From: Adiantum capillus-veneris
Lineage: Eukaryota; Streptophyta; Polypodiopsida; Polypodiales; Pteridaceae
NCBI GenBank assembly: GCA_014529385.2
Contig: CM043953.1
Coordinates: 85,710,342 to 85,774,341, forward strand
DNA length: 64,000 nt
Direction of reading: 5' to 3'
Shown: positions 56,145-64,000 of the stretch, piece after piece
Position numbering within the stretch: the first letter of the stretch is position 1
Layout of the letters: every line of letters starts with the position of its first letter
Notes under the pieces: model-generated
Seen by the model: the letters and a program-made list of their open reading frames with translations, nothing else
Told to the model about the DNA's origin: nothing
The model's database searches: none
Translations under genes and position numbers: made by a program

Positions 56145-57470
56145 ATGTCAAGTTCTTTTCCCACGTTCTATGCAAGAAGTGGGGAAGATGCGCAAGAGTT
56201 TCTTGACAACTTGGAGATGGCACATCTCATATCCGGGAGAGATAAAGAGGAAGTAAAGCTACGAGCCTTCCCGTTGGTTCTAAAAGCAGAAGCTAAAGCA
56301 TGGTATGAGACCTTGCAACAAAATCAAGTCCAATTGGGAGAGACTGCGAGCAAGCTTCCTCTCCAAGTTCGGGCAAGGTGATACTTCTGAAGGACTATGG
56401 AAATGTCTTATTGGACATAAGCAGGTATCACTTGAAGACTATCCCTCTTATGAAGAAACCTTTGTCAATCTATGGGGTAGGTGGGAGGCTACATTAGAAA
56501 ATCATGGTGGTGCACCTAACTTTCTAAAAAAAGAGAGATTCATGGTTGGCTTGTATCCACTTTTAAAGGCTAAAGTAGAGCTAAAATTCCCATCCACCTT
56601 CGAAGAAGCACGTGAGGTAGCCATCATCAAGTTCAGAAAACTACACTTCCAAGCACATAGAGCAAGGGGTTTGAATGAAGTGAGTGAGAGGGAGTCTTCA
56701 CAAACCATGGAAGCACCAATTAGGGCCCCTCTTGCACAATCTTCACAAATAGGAGATAACTCTCAACAAGAGGTTTTACAAAGGCTAACTCAACAGCTTG
56801 AGAACCTCACTCTGAATCTAGTACAGGGCCTACCGCAACAACGACAACCAAGAGAAGGGAATCGCAATCAACGAAGACGAGCTCAAGAGTTGCAATGTTG
56901 GAATTGCAATGAAATGGGCCATGGCATGTACAATTGTCCACATCCAAGGCGACTTCCGGGAGACATATATCCCCCCAAACCGCCTCCTCTCACTGTGCAG
57001 CAAGAACTAGCTCAAGGTCCACAAATTCTATGCAACCACCAACACCAGCAAATATACCTCCCGTCCCACATGAGGAGGAAGAAAGAGGATTCAACATCAT
57101 CAAGCTAGAAGAGGTAATAGATGAGCATACGCTAAACTTTGATGTTATGCCGACAGAAAAACGCACAAGAGCACATGATAAGGATGAAGACATGAGAAGT
57201 GAAGGAACAAATTCAGCCAGAAGGGACAAGAAGAATAAGTCAAAGATGGAAGAAGCTAAAAGTAGCAGGAAGAAAAGATCAAGGCGAAGGGAAATTGGTA
57301 TCAACGACTTCCCATTGGGAAAGGAGCTAGATCCCTACAACATCCTGGAGGATTTACAAACCCAAAAGCCAAACATTTCATGGCCTCAACTTCTACACCT
57401 ATCAGCCAAAGTAAGAAGGCAATGGCCAAATCATCCCAACCTATCTCGATTAAAAAATCTTTCAATCTAA
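56145..57470 (+). pseudogene. Gag polyprotein of element E, with zinc knuckle
   Basis: Starts MSSSFPTFYARSGEDAQEFL at 56,145. Capsid motifs: REEVKLRAFPLVLKAEAKAWYETL-type stretch, NWERLRASFLSKFGQG and RFMVGLYPLLKAKVELKFP. An intact zinc knuckle CWNCNEMGHGMYNC (C-X2-C-X4-H-X4-C) lies at 56,896-56,937. Two frame changes, near 56,325 and 57,025, break the frame; the last part (to 57,470) is charged, with a basic run (KKRSRRRE), and ends in WPQLLHLSAKVRRQWP, a motif often found between gag and protease in plant gypsy elements. At about 57,473 it meets the minus-strand integrase tail to tail, so its protease and pol are missing. Confidence 0.8.
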
Positions 57471-59624
57471 GACATAGTCGCCTGTTTTAAAGTCCTTGTT
57501 CTTGACATGTTTGTCAAAAAACTCTTTCTGTTGTCTTTTTTTTGCATATATGGCTGCTACAGCATTGAGTCGTAACTCCTCTAATTTTTCAAGGTCCTCT
57601 AACCGTTCAGAAAGTTCATGCCCCGTCCAGTCCAATTTTTTGGCTACCCTTAGTGTGGGGATCAAAAAGTCAATAGGCAATATTGCATTTAACCCATATA
57701 CCATATTAAATGGTGTAGCATTGAGTGTTGTTTTATATGCAACTCGATAAGCCCACAATGCCGAATAGAGCATCTGATCCCAATCTGTTCTTGTTTCACT
57801 AACCAATTTCGTAAGAACTGTGCACAATATTTTGTTGGTCGCTTCCGCTTGGCCATTGGCTTGTGGATGATAGGGTGCAAATTTGCGATGAATTACCATA
57901 AACTCATTTAAGAGATGTTGGATAACTTCATTTACAAAGTGTGTCCCTCTATCACTCACCAGCTCGATTGGAAGACCATAACGTGTAAACACGTATTCAT
58001 ATAAGAATTGTGCCGTGGTTCTAGCATCTGATTTCGTTGTGGCTTTTGCTTCCACCCATTTGGTCATGTAATCCGTGGCTACTATGATATATTGTGCTTG
58101 TGAACGATACGTTGGTGGAGTGATAGGACCAACAAAGTCCAATCCCCATTTAGCGAATGCTCGAGCACTCATCATTGGTCTTAAAGGCCTTTCGTCTCTT
58201 TTAACTGGTACCTTAGTGCGTTGACATTCATCACACCTTTTCACGAATTCTGCTGCATCTTGAATCATGGTCGGCCACCATATACCTACAACCATAATGA
58301 TTTTCACGGTTCTCTCTGCTGAAAAATGACCTCCTGCTATGCCTGCATGAGCTTGTTCCAATAATGGAAAGTAATCATTTTCATGAGGAACTAACCTTAG
58401 CTGGTCATCAGTTCCTCTTTTATACAATTGGTCACTAATGAGGGTATACCTATTTGCTTCGATTTGTAAAGCCTTTTTTCTGGCTTTTGACCAGTCTCCT
58501 CGCAGCTCCTTATTAGTTAAATATTCCACAATAGCATGACTCCATGCGGGTGCTACTGTCACTTGGTATAATGTGGCATAATCCACAGTAGTATTGGATG
58601 TGCAAAAGTCGCATTTCTTGATGTAATTAGCTACATCGCCTGCCATTCCTGGCCAATACACTCCAAATCTTCTTAATTGTTCATACATCATTTGATTTCC
58701 TCTATTGAATCCCCCTGTTTGTGTATGAGCCTCCTCTAGATACGCTTCGTACTCCTCTGGTCCTATACACAACCTTAGAATCCCATCGCTTCCATGATGG
58801 TATAATCTTCCCGCAAGCATTGTGTAATTTCGTGCTTGTCTAACGTCTTCCACCGTGTTTTTGTCGTCAAAATTCATTCCATATGTCAGCAACGGAATAA
58901 TTTGCTCTGTCCATTTCGGTACCATCTCTATATTAAACAGGTATGCGTCTGGGAGATCATCATCTACCCCAGCATCTTTTTTGCCATGTAGTAATCGAGA
59001 AAGGTGGTCTGCTCTTTGATGAGTTTTCCCTTTCTTAACTACTACCGTAAAATCAAACTCCAGCAACACAATGAACCATCTTACAATTCGTCCCGTGTTA
59101 CAAGGTTTGTTTACTAAGTACAAGAGTGTTTGATGATCCACAAAGAATGTGAATTTGTTCGCGAGCAAGTTATGCCGAAATTTCTTTACCACATATATCA
59201 TACCCAATCCTTCTCTTTCAGTGGTAGTATAATTCTTTTCTGCACTGTTGAGTTGTCTACTAGCATAACTGATTGGAAAATCCATATTACCCTCCCCTGG
59301 TTGTGCAAATATACAGCCTATTGCAAATGCCGAAGTATCTCCATATACATGGAAGATCTTTGACCAATCTGGTGCTTTTAGAATTGGTGCAGATACCAGT
59401 GCATCTTTTAGTTTCTGGAATGACTCCTCACATTCATTGGTCCAAATGAAGAGCGTGATTAGACTATACAAGGGTTTTGCTATTACAGCGTACATGTAGA
59501 TAAAACGTCGGTAGTATCCACAATGTCCCATAAATGATTGTACCTCTCGTACACTGTTTGGTCTTGGCAATTCTATGATCACCTTTACCTTGTCTTCATC
59601 AGTGGTAATTCCATTAGCCGACAC
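57462..59624 (-). CDS. RNase H, duplicated zinc modules and integrase of the C copy
   Basis: Open frame of 720 codons, the longest in the window. Residues 1-60: RT connection (MGHCGYYRRF). RNase H: Asp 96 (GDTSA), Glu 136 (TTTERE), Asp 163 (FVDHQTLLY), Asp 206 (RADHLSR). First H2C2 module: His 300, Asn 307 in place of His, Cys 338, Cys 341. Second module: His 426, His 433, Cys 464, Cys 467, with the same spacing, 126 residues on. Integrase core: Asp 496 (WGLDFVGP), Asp 558 (VSDRG), Glu 594 (GQAE), the D,D-35-E spacing. The C-terminus breaks off at GDYVL at the junction with element E, so the C-terminal domain is lost. The ATG is internal to pol and not a real start. Confidence 0.9.
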   Translation of the reverse strand: MSANGITTDEDKVKVIIELPRPNSVREVQSFMGHCGYYRRFIYMYAVIAKPLYSLITLFIWTNECEESFQKLKDALVSAPILKAPDWSKIFHVYGDTSAFAIGCIFAQPGEGNMDFPISYASRQLNSAEKNYTTTEREGLGMIYVVKKFRHNLLANKFTFFVDHQTLLYLVNKPCNTGRIVRWFIVLLEFDFTVVVKKGKTHQRADHLSRLLHGKKDAGVDDDLPDAYLFNIEMVPKWTEQIIPLLTYGMNFDDKNTVEDVRQARNYTMLAGRLYHHGSDGILRLCIGPEEYEAYLEEAHTQTGGFNRGNQMMYEQLRRFGVYWPGMAGDVANYIKKCDFCTSNTTVDYATLYQVTVAPAWSHAIVEYLTNKELRGDWSKARKKALQIEANRYTLISDQLYKRGTDDQLRLVPHENDYFPLLEQAHAGIAGGHFSAERTVKIIMVVGIWWPTMIQDAAEFVKRCDECQRTKVPVKRDERPLRPMMSARAFAKWGLDFVGPITPPTYRSQAQYIIVATDYMTKWVEAKATTKSDARTTAQFLYEYVFTRYGLPIELVSDRGTHFVNEVIQHLLNEFMVIHRKFAPYHPQANGQAEATNKILCTVLTKLVSETRTDWDQMLYSALWAYRVAYKTTLNATPFNMVYGLNAILPIDFLIPTLRVAKKLDWTGHELSERLEDLEKLEELRLNAVAAIYAKKRQQKEFFDKHVKNKDFKTGDYVLD

Positions 59625-59645
59625 TATGTGGCCTAAGATTTTACC

Positions 59646-60594
59646 TTGTCATACCATGAATACACATTTTTCTGGGTTGAGGAAAATCCTATACATTTTG
59701 CATTTTTTTGAATACCTTTCTAAGATGATCTATATGGTATTCTCTCAATAGAGAATAGACACACAAGTCGTCCATGTAAATATCCAAGAATATTCGCAAG
59801 TATTCTTTAAAAGCGTGTGTCATTAATCTCTTAAATGTGGCTGGAGCATTGGTCAAGCCAAATGGAATTATCCTAAATGCATATATGCCCCATTCTGTTG
59901 CAAACGCTGTTTTGTATTGATCTTCTAGTTTGACCCCCAATTGGTTATAACCAGAGAATCCATCCATAAAGCTATAGGCTTGCTTGCCTGCTACTCGTTC
60001 CAGGACGTGTTCAGTGATAGGAAGAGGTTAGTTGTCCCTTATTGTTGTTGCGTTTACCTTCTTGAGATTCACACACACTCGTAATTTCCCATTTTTCTTG
60101 GGTACCACCACTATCGGTGACACCCAGTCCGTGTGCTCTATCTCATAAATAAATTCAGCCTCCATAAGTTTGTCTATCTCTTCTTTCATCATTTTGGCGA
60201 ATGTCTCATTATACGTGTATGGACGTTGTTTGCTTGGCTTGGCATCAGACTTCAGAGGGATTGAATGTTCACAAATGTTAGGATCCACCCCCTTAAAATC
60301 TTTGTACGACCATGCAAATACATCTCGAAACTCATTAAGTGTTTTGATCAGTAAGTCCTCTTCTTCCCGACCTAGATCTGTGGCAATGTAAGCAAGTCGA
60401 GGACTTTCTCCTGGCTCTGCTAAGTCTATTTTCTTGGCGTTCTTTGGTCCATCGCAGGACTCGTTTGATTTAGGCTTCCTCATTGGTTTTTGAACCACCA
60501 ATCTTCTTTCCTGAATGGTGTACTTACAATAGTGAGGAGGTACATCTATCTTTTTACTCCCATCACTAGCGTTCGTTCCATCGCTACTTTCCAT
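59646..60594 (-). pseudogene. Reverse transcriptase of the C copy
   Basis: Frames 60,594-60,028 and 59,967-59,689 are in one phase, separated by a TAG at 60,028 (RDN stop PLPITEH). Motifs: PSKQRPYTYNETFAKMMKEEI, DWVSPIVVVPKKNGKLRVCV, FSGYNQLGVKLEDQ, FGLTNAPATFKRLM and the catalytic YMDD at 59,767-59,778. A frameshift near 59,690 separates it from the RNase H frame. It lacks the 37-bp duplication of the left copy. A second nonsense change near 59,646 lies in the shifted part. Confidence 0.85.
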
Positions 60595-60652
60595 TTCAGT
60601 TGTCTATACATTTTTTAATTTTTGTTTCAACTCATTGTATCTCGTTTTTCGT

Positions 60653-61523
60653 TCAATTTTTGTCATAACCGGGACTACCAGAGAGTTTTTCTGTTGCAAC
60701 TCTTTTTTTTGCTTTGCTGGTTTTCTTAGGTTTCAACAGTCTGGACTTAAATCCTGAGCCTTCAACAACCTTAAGAAATCTTCCTGACACTTTATCCTTA
60801 GCACAATCAACAGCATGAATGTTCATAAGGAAATGTGTCTTACCCCTAAACTCCGGCATGGGTCTCAGCCTGGTTGGTAGAATGCTATGGTGTCGTTTAC
60901 TCTTGTATCTTTTTTGGCGTCTCTCACTTTGGTTTGGGAAGTTGTAGAAGACGTCATTGTCTTGATCTTTATTGTCGTCTTTCTCCATATTTTACGACTT
61001 CTCGTCATCCGCATTCTCCTTGTTTTCTTTGATGAGAAGAATCATAAAATTCTTCTCCCTCGTGCTTGATTTCTTTAGTGGGGATGTCCACATAGCCCAC
61101 TATCTTAATCTCAAGTTTCGTTTTTGTTTTATTGATCCTCATATTCTCAGTATCTCCATGGTTCTCGTCCTCCTCCACAATTTTGCTCAACATGTAGTAT
61201 GGTATGATATCGTAGCCATTCTCATCACAAAATTTGGTGGGAGTGACTTCATTGACGCATACATCCAATGTAGCCAAAATTTGAGACCATTCTAGGGGTT
61301 CGAGCTTCTCTTCAGGAAAAGGTTCTCGTATATATGCATCCTCTTCCAAGACCCTCTCTAGTGTCTTTTCATTGTGGTCAAATTCACTACATTGAGATGC
61401 CCCGCACATCCATATCTCCTTTTTCTTACAAATCCACGCTGGGGCTTCTGATCCACTAATGGTGGCTGAGTCGAATTCTTCCACAGGGGTTCTCGTGACA
61501 TCATGGTAGCTATGGTTTTTCAT
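60653..61523 (-). pseudogene. Protease C-terminal part and protease-RT linker of the C copy
   Basis: The frame 61,523-61,005 starts behind the ILGRPFMRQLK motif and carries VEEFDSATISGSEAPAWICKKKEIW and an acidic linker. A frame change leads to 60,988-60,653 with FPNQSERRQKRYKSKRHH and a basic run KPKKTSKAKKR. The linker corresponds to 25,358-25,696 of the left copy. No catalytic motif lies in this part. Confidence 0.6.
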
Positions 61524-61527
61524 GTTT

Positions 61528-62375
61528 ACTCGTGTAGTAGTTTCAACATGTCTTAAATAAAAATAATCATACCCCCAGTCCTACACCATTTTGAGTTGCC
61601 TCATGAATGGCCTACCAAGGATAATTTCATAGTTGTTTTTATTGCCAAAATCTACTATGGCAAAGGTATGTTTGTACTCTATGCCACAAGAAGATACCAC
61701 AATTTCCTCAAGAAATCCTATAGGCCTTTATATGTGCCCATCCGCCAGTTGCAATTTCATTCTAGTTGTTCGTATTGCTGGTTTTCCCCATTTTTCCCAT
61801 AGCATTTTGGTCGCAATGGCAATGCCAGCTCCACTATCAAGTATTGCCTTAGTCTCTATGTCGTTATATTCAACTAGTAGGGTTGTGTTGCCGTCTTCAC
61901 CCTCACAATACTCTCCTACCTTGTTGAGTGGCACTGGTCTAGTGTTAACTTTCTCCGGTTCTGTGTCATTGAGCTCGGTTTCGAAGAACTTAAGAGGCGT
62001 CCTTATACCAAATTTTTCAAGACATTTGCCCACTTCCGTGCACATGCTTGGCCTAATTTTTAACAATTCTGCCAATGTGATTGTACACTTGACCGGAGTG
62101 GTCAACAAGTCTGTCAGGATTTTAGTGTCCAATTGATTTGACCCGCCTATTCTTTGAGAAGGTACTCTTCGAATTTCTGACCTTGCCTCATAGTCCCCCA
62201 TATATGATGGCAAAGTTCTGAGTGATGCTGGTCTGCTATCTTCACATGCAACTAAACCATTATCCCCTTGAAATGAGTTAGCGTCTAAATCCCATGGAGG
62301 CTTATTCAAGTTCAACTCCGAGAAAGGCGCCGACTCGGTTGTTTTTGTCTCATATTTTTCTTGAGCTTTTCGCAC
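61528..62375 (-). pseudogene. Aspartic protease of the C copy
   Basis: DSG at 61,830-61,838 within KAILDSGAGIAIATKMLW, followed by LADGH and, after a stop at 61,728, CGIEYKHTFAIVDF and EIILGRPFMRQLK with another stop near 61,583. All pieces are in one frame with gag, so gag and protease formed one polyprotein. Upstream is a Leu/Pro-rich linker with SYMGDYEARSEIRRVPSQR. Confidence 0.8.
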
Positions 62376-62396
62376 CGTTTCCCATAGTTCTTCAGG

Positions 62397-63980
62397 TCAA
62401 TTTTCTTCCACAATAGGGATATATGGTGGAAAATCTTTCAGTGATTCATCAGTGCTATTAGGCACGTCTCTTGCATCCTCTACATCCGGCAAGGATTTAA
62501 CATTTTTTATCTTGTCGGGTATCCTTTGTTCGGTTTTGTGAGGTTTTTCATTGTTTGGTGGTTTGATTACTCTATCTCCCACTTCCATAGGTGGAGGCTC
62601 CAGTAAATCTTGTGCAGTTTCAAGAAGTCGTTTGCACATCTCTAGTCTCTGTTTTTCTATCTCTGGATATGGATATGTCATCCACCTTTGCTCTAGAGTC
62701 TGTCTGTTCTTCAATCTTGCTTCATATGCTTGCAAGATTGCATCTAAGGATTCATTGATCTTATCTACCAATACCGACCCTCCTGAGCTTGCACTTCTTG
62801 GTCCCTCCATTGATTTTAGAGAGTCAGACTCTCTTTGATGTTTAAGTTGCTCTCGAGCTATCATTAGCTCAGCTTCTACATCTTTTTGTTTTCGTTCACG
62901 TCTAGCTTTCATTTTTGCTCTTCGTTCTTTCCAAGGATTATCACGACTGACGCTAGACTTGTCAGTCTTGATTTCTTCTTGATTTTCATCGTTACTCTTG
63001 GGCTGATTGTCATTTCTCCTTGCTTGGGATCTCGTCAAGACTTTAACAGGAATCGGAGTTTCATTTTCTGACCCTCCACTGGAAGGCAATGCTCCCAACA
63101 TATTCAAGGTAGTTTTTGCTCCTTTGCTCGGGTTTTTAGGGCAATCAGGGATCAAGTGAGTAATTCCACACTCGGTGCAATATGCGTTGACCCTAATGAT
63201 ATTGTCATGAGGGCAGTCTCTCAGCCAATGGTCTCCACCACACTTGTAGCATGGTCCTTTAGGCTGTTGAGGTGCTCCAAGAGCTCCTCTTTTTTGGTGT
63301 GCAATTCTTTGCCCGCTCATGCCTCCATTGGCTATGAACAACAGTGTTCTTTCATCCAAGATATATCTTCCTTTCCCCGCTGCCTGTGCAGCAGTTGGTG
63401 GTCCTGTATTTCCTATCATGCTCCATGGTTCTAGTGTAGAGGGTTCTTCCGGTGGATAATAGAGAGAGTTCACCGCATATCCATTGGGCTCGTCGTAGTA
63501 TGCATGCATAGGTACCAAAGCCTTCTCATCCGACTCACTTACTGTGGGTGTGTATCTTATGCCGACTGGTCGTAATCCTGGTAGGGGTGGTTGTTGTCCC
63601 AACACTGGTTGTGGTCTTTCTACACCTACAGGTCCTGGTAGGTTGCCTGTCTGATATCTAGTCATCGGTGGGACTTGAGGGGATGTCGCCTGAGCTTGCG
63701 GAGCATATGGTCGTTCTCTCACATATCCCTTGTTATAATAACACTCCTCCATCCCATGGTTTGTCCATTTTTGCTCAATTGCACACCATTTTGGTTGTTT
63801 AGCTTGTGGTTTGGAATACAAGTTAATCTTTTTAAGCACTTCCTCTATAAACTGCTCTTGGCTTACCGCTACTTCTCCTTTCGGTGTTGTCTTAGCAGAC
63901 TTGCTTACGCTTTGTTGCGAGGCAGAATCATCGTCAAGATCCTTGAACTTACCCTCTTTGTAGACCGCACAATTGTCCAC
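62397..63980 (-). CDS. Gag (C-terminal two thirds) of the C copy
   Basis: 527 open codons on the minus strand, entering from beyond the window with YLVDNCAVYKEG, as in the left copy. In order: KWTNHGMEECYYNKGYVRERPY, a Pro/Gln-rich stretch, two intact zinc knuckles CYKCGGDHWLRDC (about 63,213-63,252) and CTECGITHLIPDC (about 63,141-63,180), both C-X2-C-X3-H-X4-C, then a basic coiled stretch (RRAKMKARRERKQKDVEAEL) and a charged linker. It stops at a TGA at 62,397; the same frame continues into protease. The real start lies outside the window. Confidence 0.85.
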   Translation of the reverse strand: MDNCAVYKEGKFKDLDDDSASQQSVSKSAKTTPKGEVAVSQEQFIEEVLKKINLYSKPQAKQPKWCAIEQKWTNHGMEECYYNKGYVRERPYAPQAQATSPQVPPMTRYQTGNLPGPVGVERPQPVLGQQPPLPGLRPVGIRYTPTVSESDEKALVPMHAYYDEPNGYAVNSLYYPPEEPSTLEPWSMIGNTGPPTAAQAAGKGRYILDERTLLFIANGGMSGQRIAHQKRGALGAPQQPKGPCYKCGGDHWLRDCPHDNIIRVNAYCTECGITHLIPDCPKNPSKGAKTTLNMLGALPSSGGSENETPIPVKVLTRSQARRNDNQPKSNDENQEEIKTDKSSVSRDNPWKERRAKMKARRERKQKDVEAELMIAREQLKHQRESDSLKSMEGPRSASSGGSVLVDKINESLDAILQAYEARLKNRQTLEQRWMTYPYPEIEKQRLEMCKRLLETAQDLLEPPPMEVGDRVIKPPNNEKPHKTEQRIPDKIKNVKSLPDVEDARDVPNSTDESLKDFPPYIPIVEEN

Positions 63981-64000
63981 AAGGTATAGAGCTTCCTTGG

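Overview
The window looks like repeat-dominated nuclear DNA of a land plant. The grounds are Ty3/gypsy polyproteins of plant type, tRNA-primed LTR elements with TGGCGCC-type primer sites, a CACTA transposon with a plant-type accessory protein, and decayed R2R3-MYB and PPR gene fragments. I could not identify the species and I see no intact host gene. Almost every coding region is a retroelement ORF, most of them broken by stops or frameshifts.

Layout. 1-6,300: copy 1 of retroelement family B (end of its LTR, leader, gag-like remnants). 6,736-7,990: a MYB fragment and a PPR fragment between (CT)n and (AG)n tracts. 8,000-13,000: mostly unassigned. 13,039-40,090: a five-element nest. A plus-strand gypsy element (H; RNase H and integrase remnants at 13,141-13,222 and 33,813-35,098, tail after 40,014) was split by a minus-strand LTR element of about 20.6 kb (family A, 13,223-33,812, target duplication ATGAA/ATGGA). 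The latter was hit by a 1,347-bp TIR element (28,595-29,941, TTAA duplication). Further along H, a foldback element (35,099-40,014, TA duplication) was split by a CACTA element (35,145-39,791, GCA duplication) full of satellites. The A and foldback insertions into H, and the TTAA element in A, are supported by reading frames that become continuous when the insert is removed.

Family A on the minus strand runs: LTR (32,879-33,812), primer site, leader with palindromes, gag, protease, RT, RNase H, two tandem H2C2 zinc modules, integrase core, a second retropepsin-like ORF, a Lys/Gln-rich ORF, a 285-bp-period repeat array centred on the same palindrome, a long coiled-coil ORF in the envelope position, polypurine tract, LTR (13,223-14,155). 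The usual LTR element needs only gag to integrase, so the part after integrase (about 7.5 kb) is the unusual part.

40,090-47,584: low-information DNA, a 2 x 166 bp GC-rich duplication, then a plus-strand chimera in which a different gag (43,252-44,055) is joined to the family A coiled-coil ORF and a family A 3' LTR. 47,587-53,427: family B copy 2 with its 5' LTR, two bases after the previous LTR. 53,430-57,473: 5' region and gag of another plus-strand element (E). 57,462-64,000: a second, diverged gag-pol of the family A type (C copy) on the minus strand, running off the right edge and meeting E tail to tail.

The most interesting signals are: leader/spacer arrays of short palindromes with about 270-290 bp spacing in two families with unrelated palindrome sequences; the duplicated integrase zinc module present in both gag-pol copies but absent from element H; and the extra ORFs behind integrase in family A.
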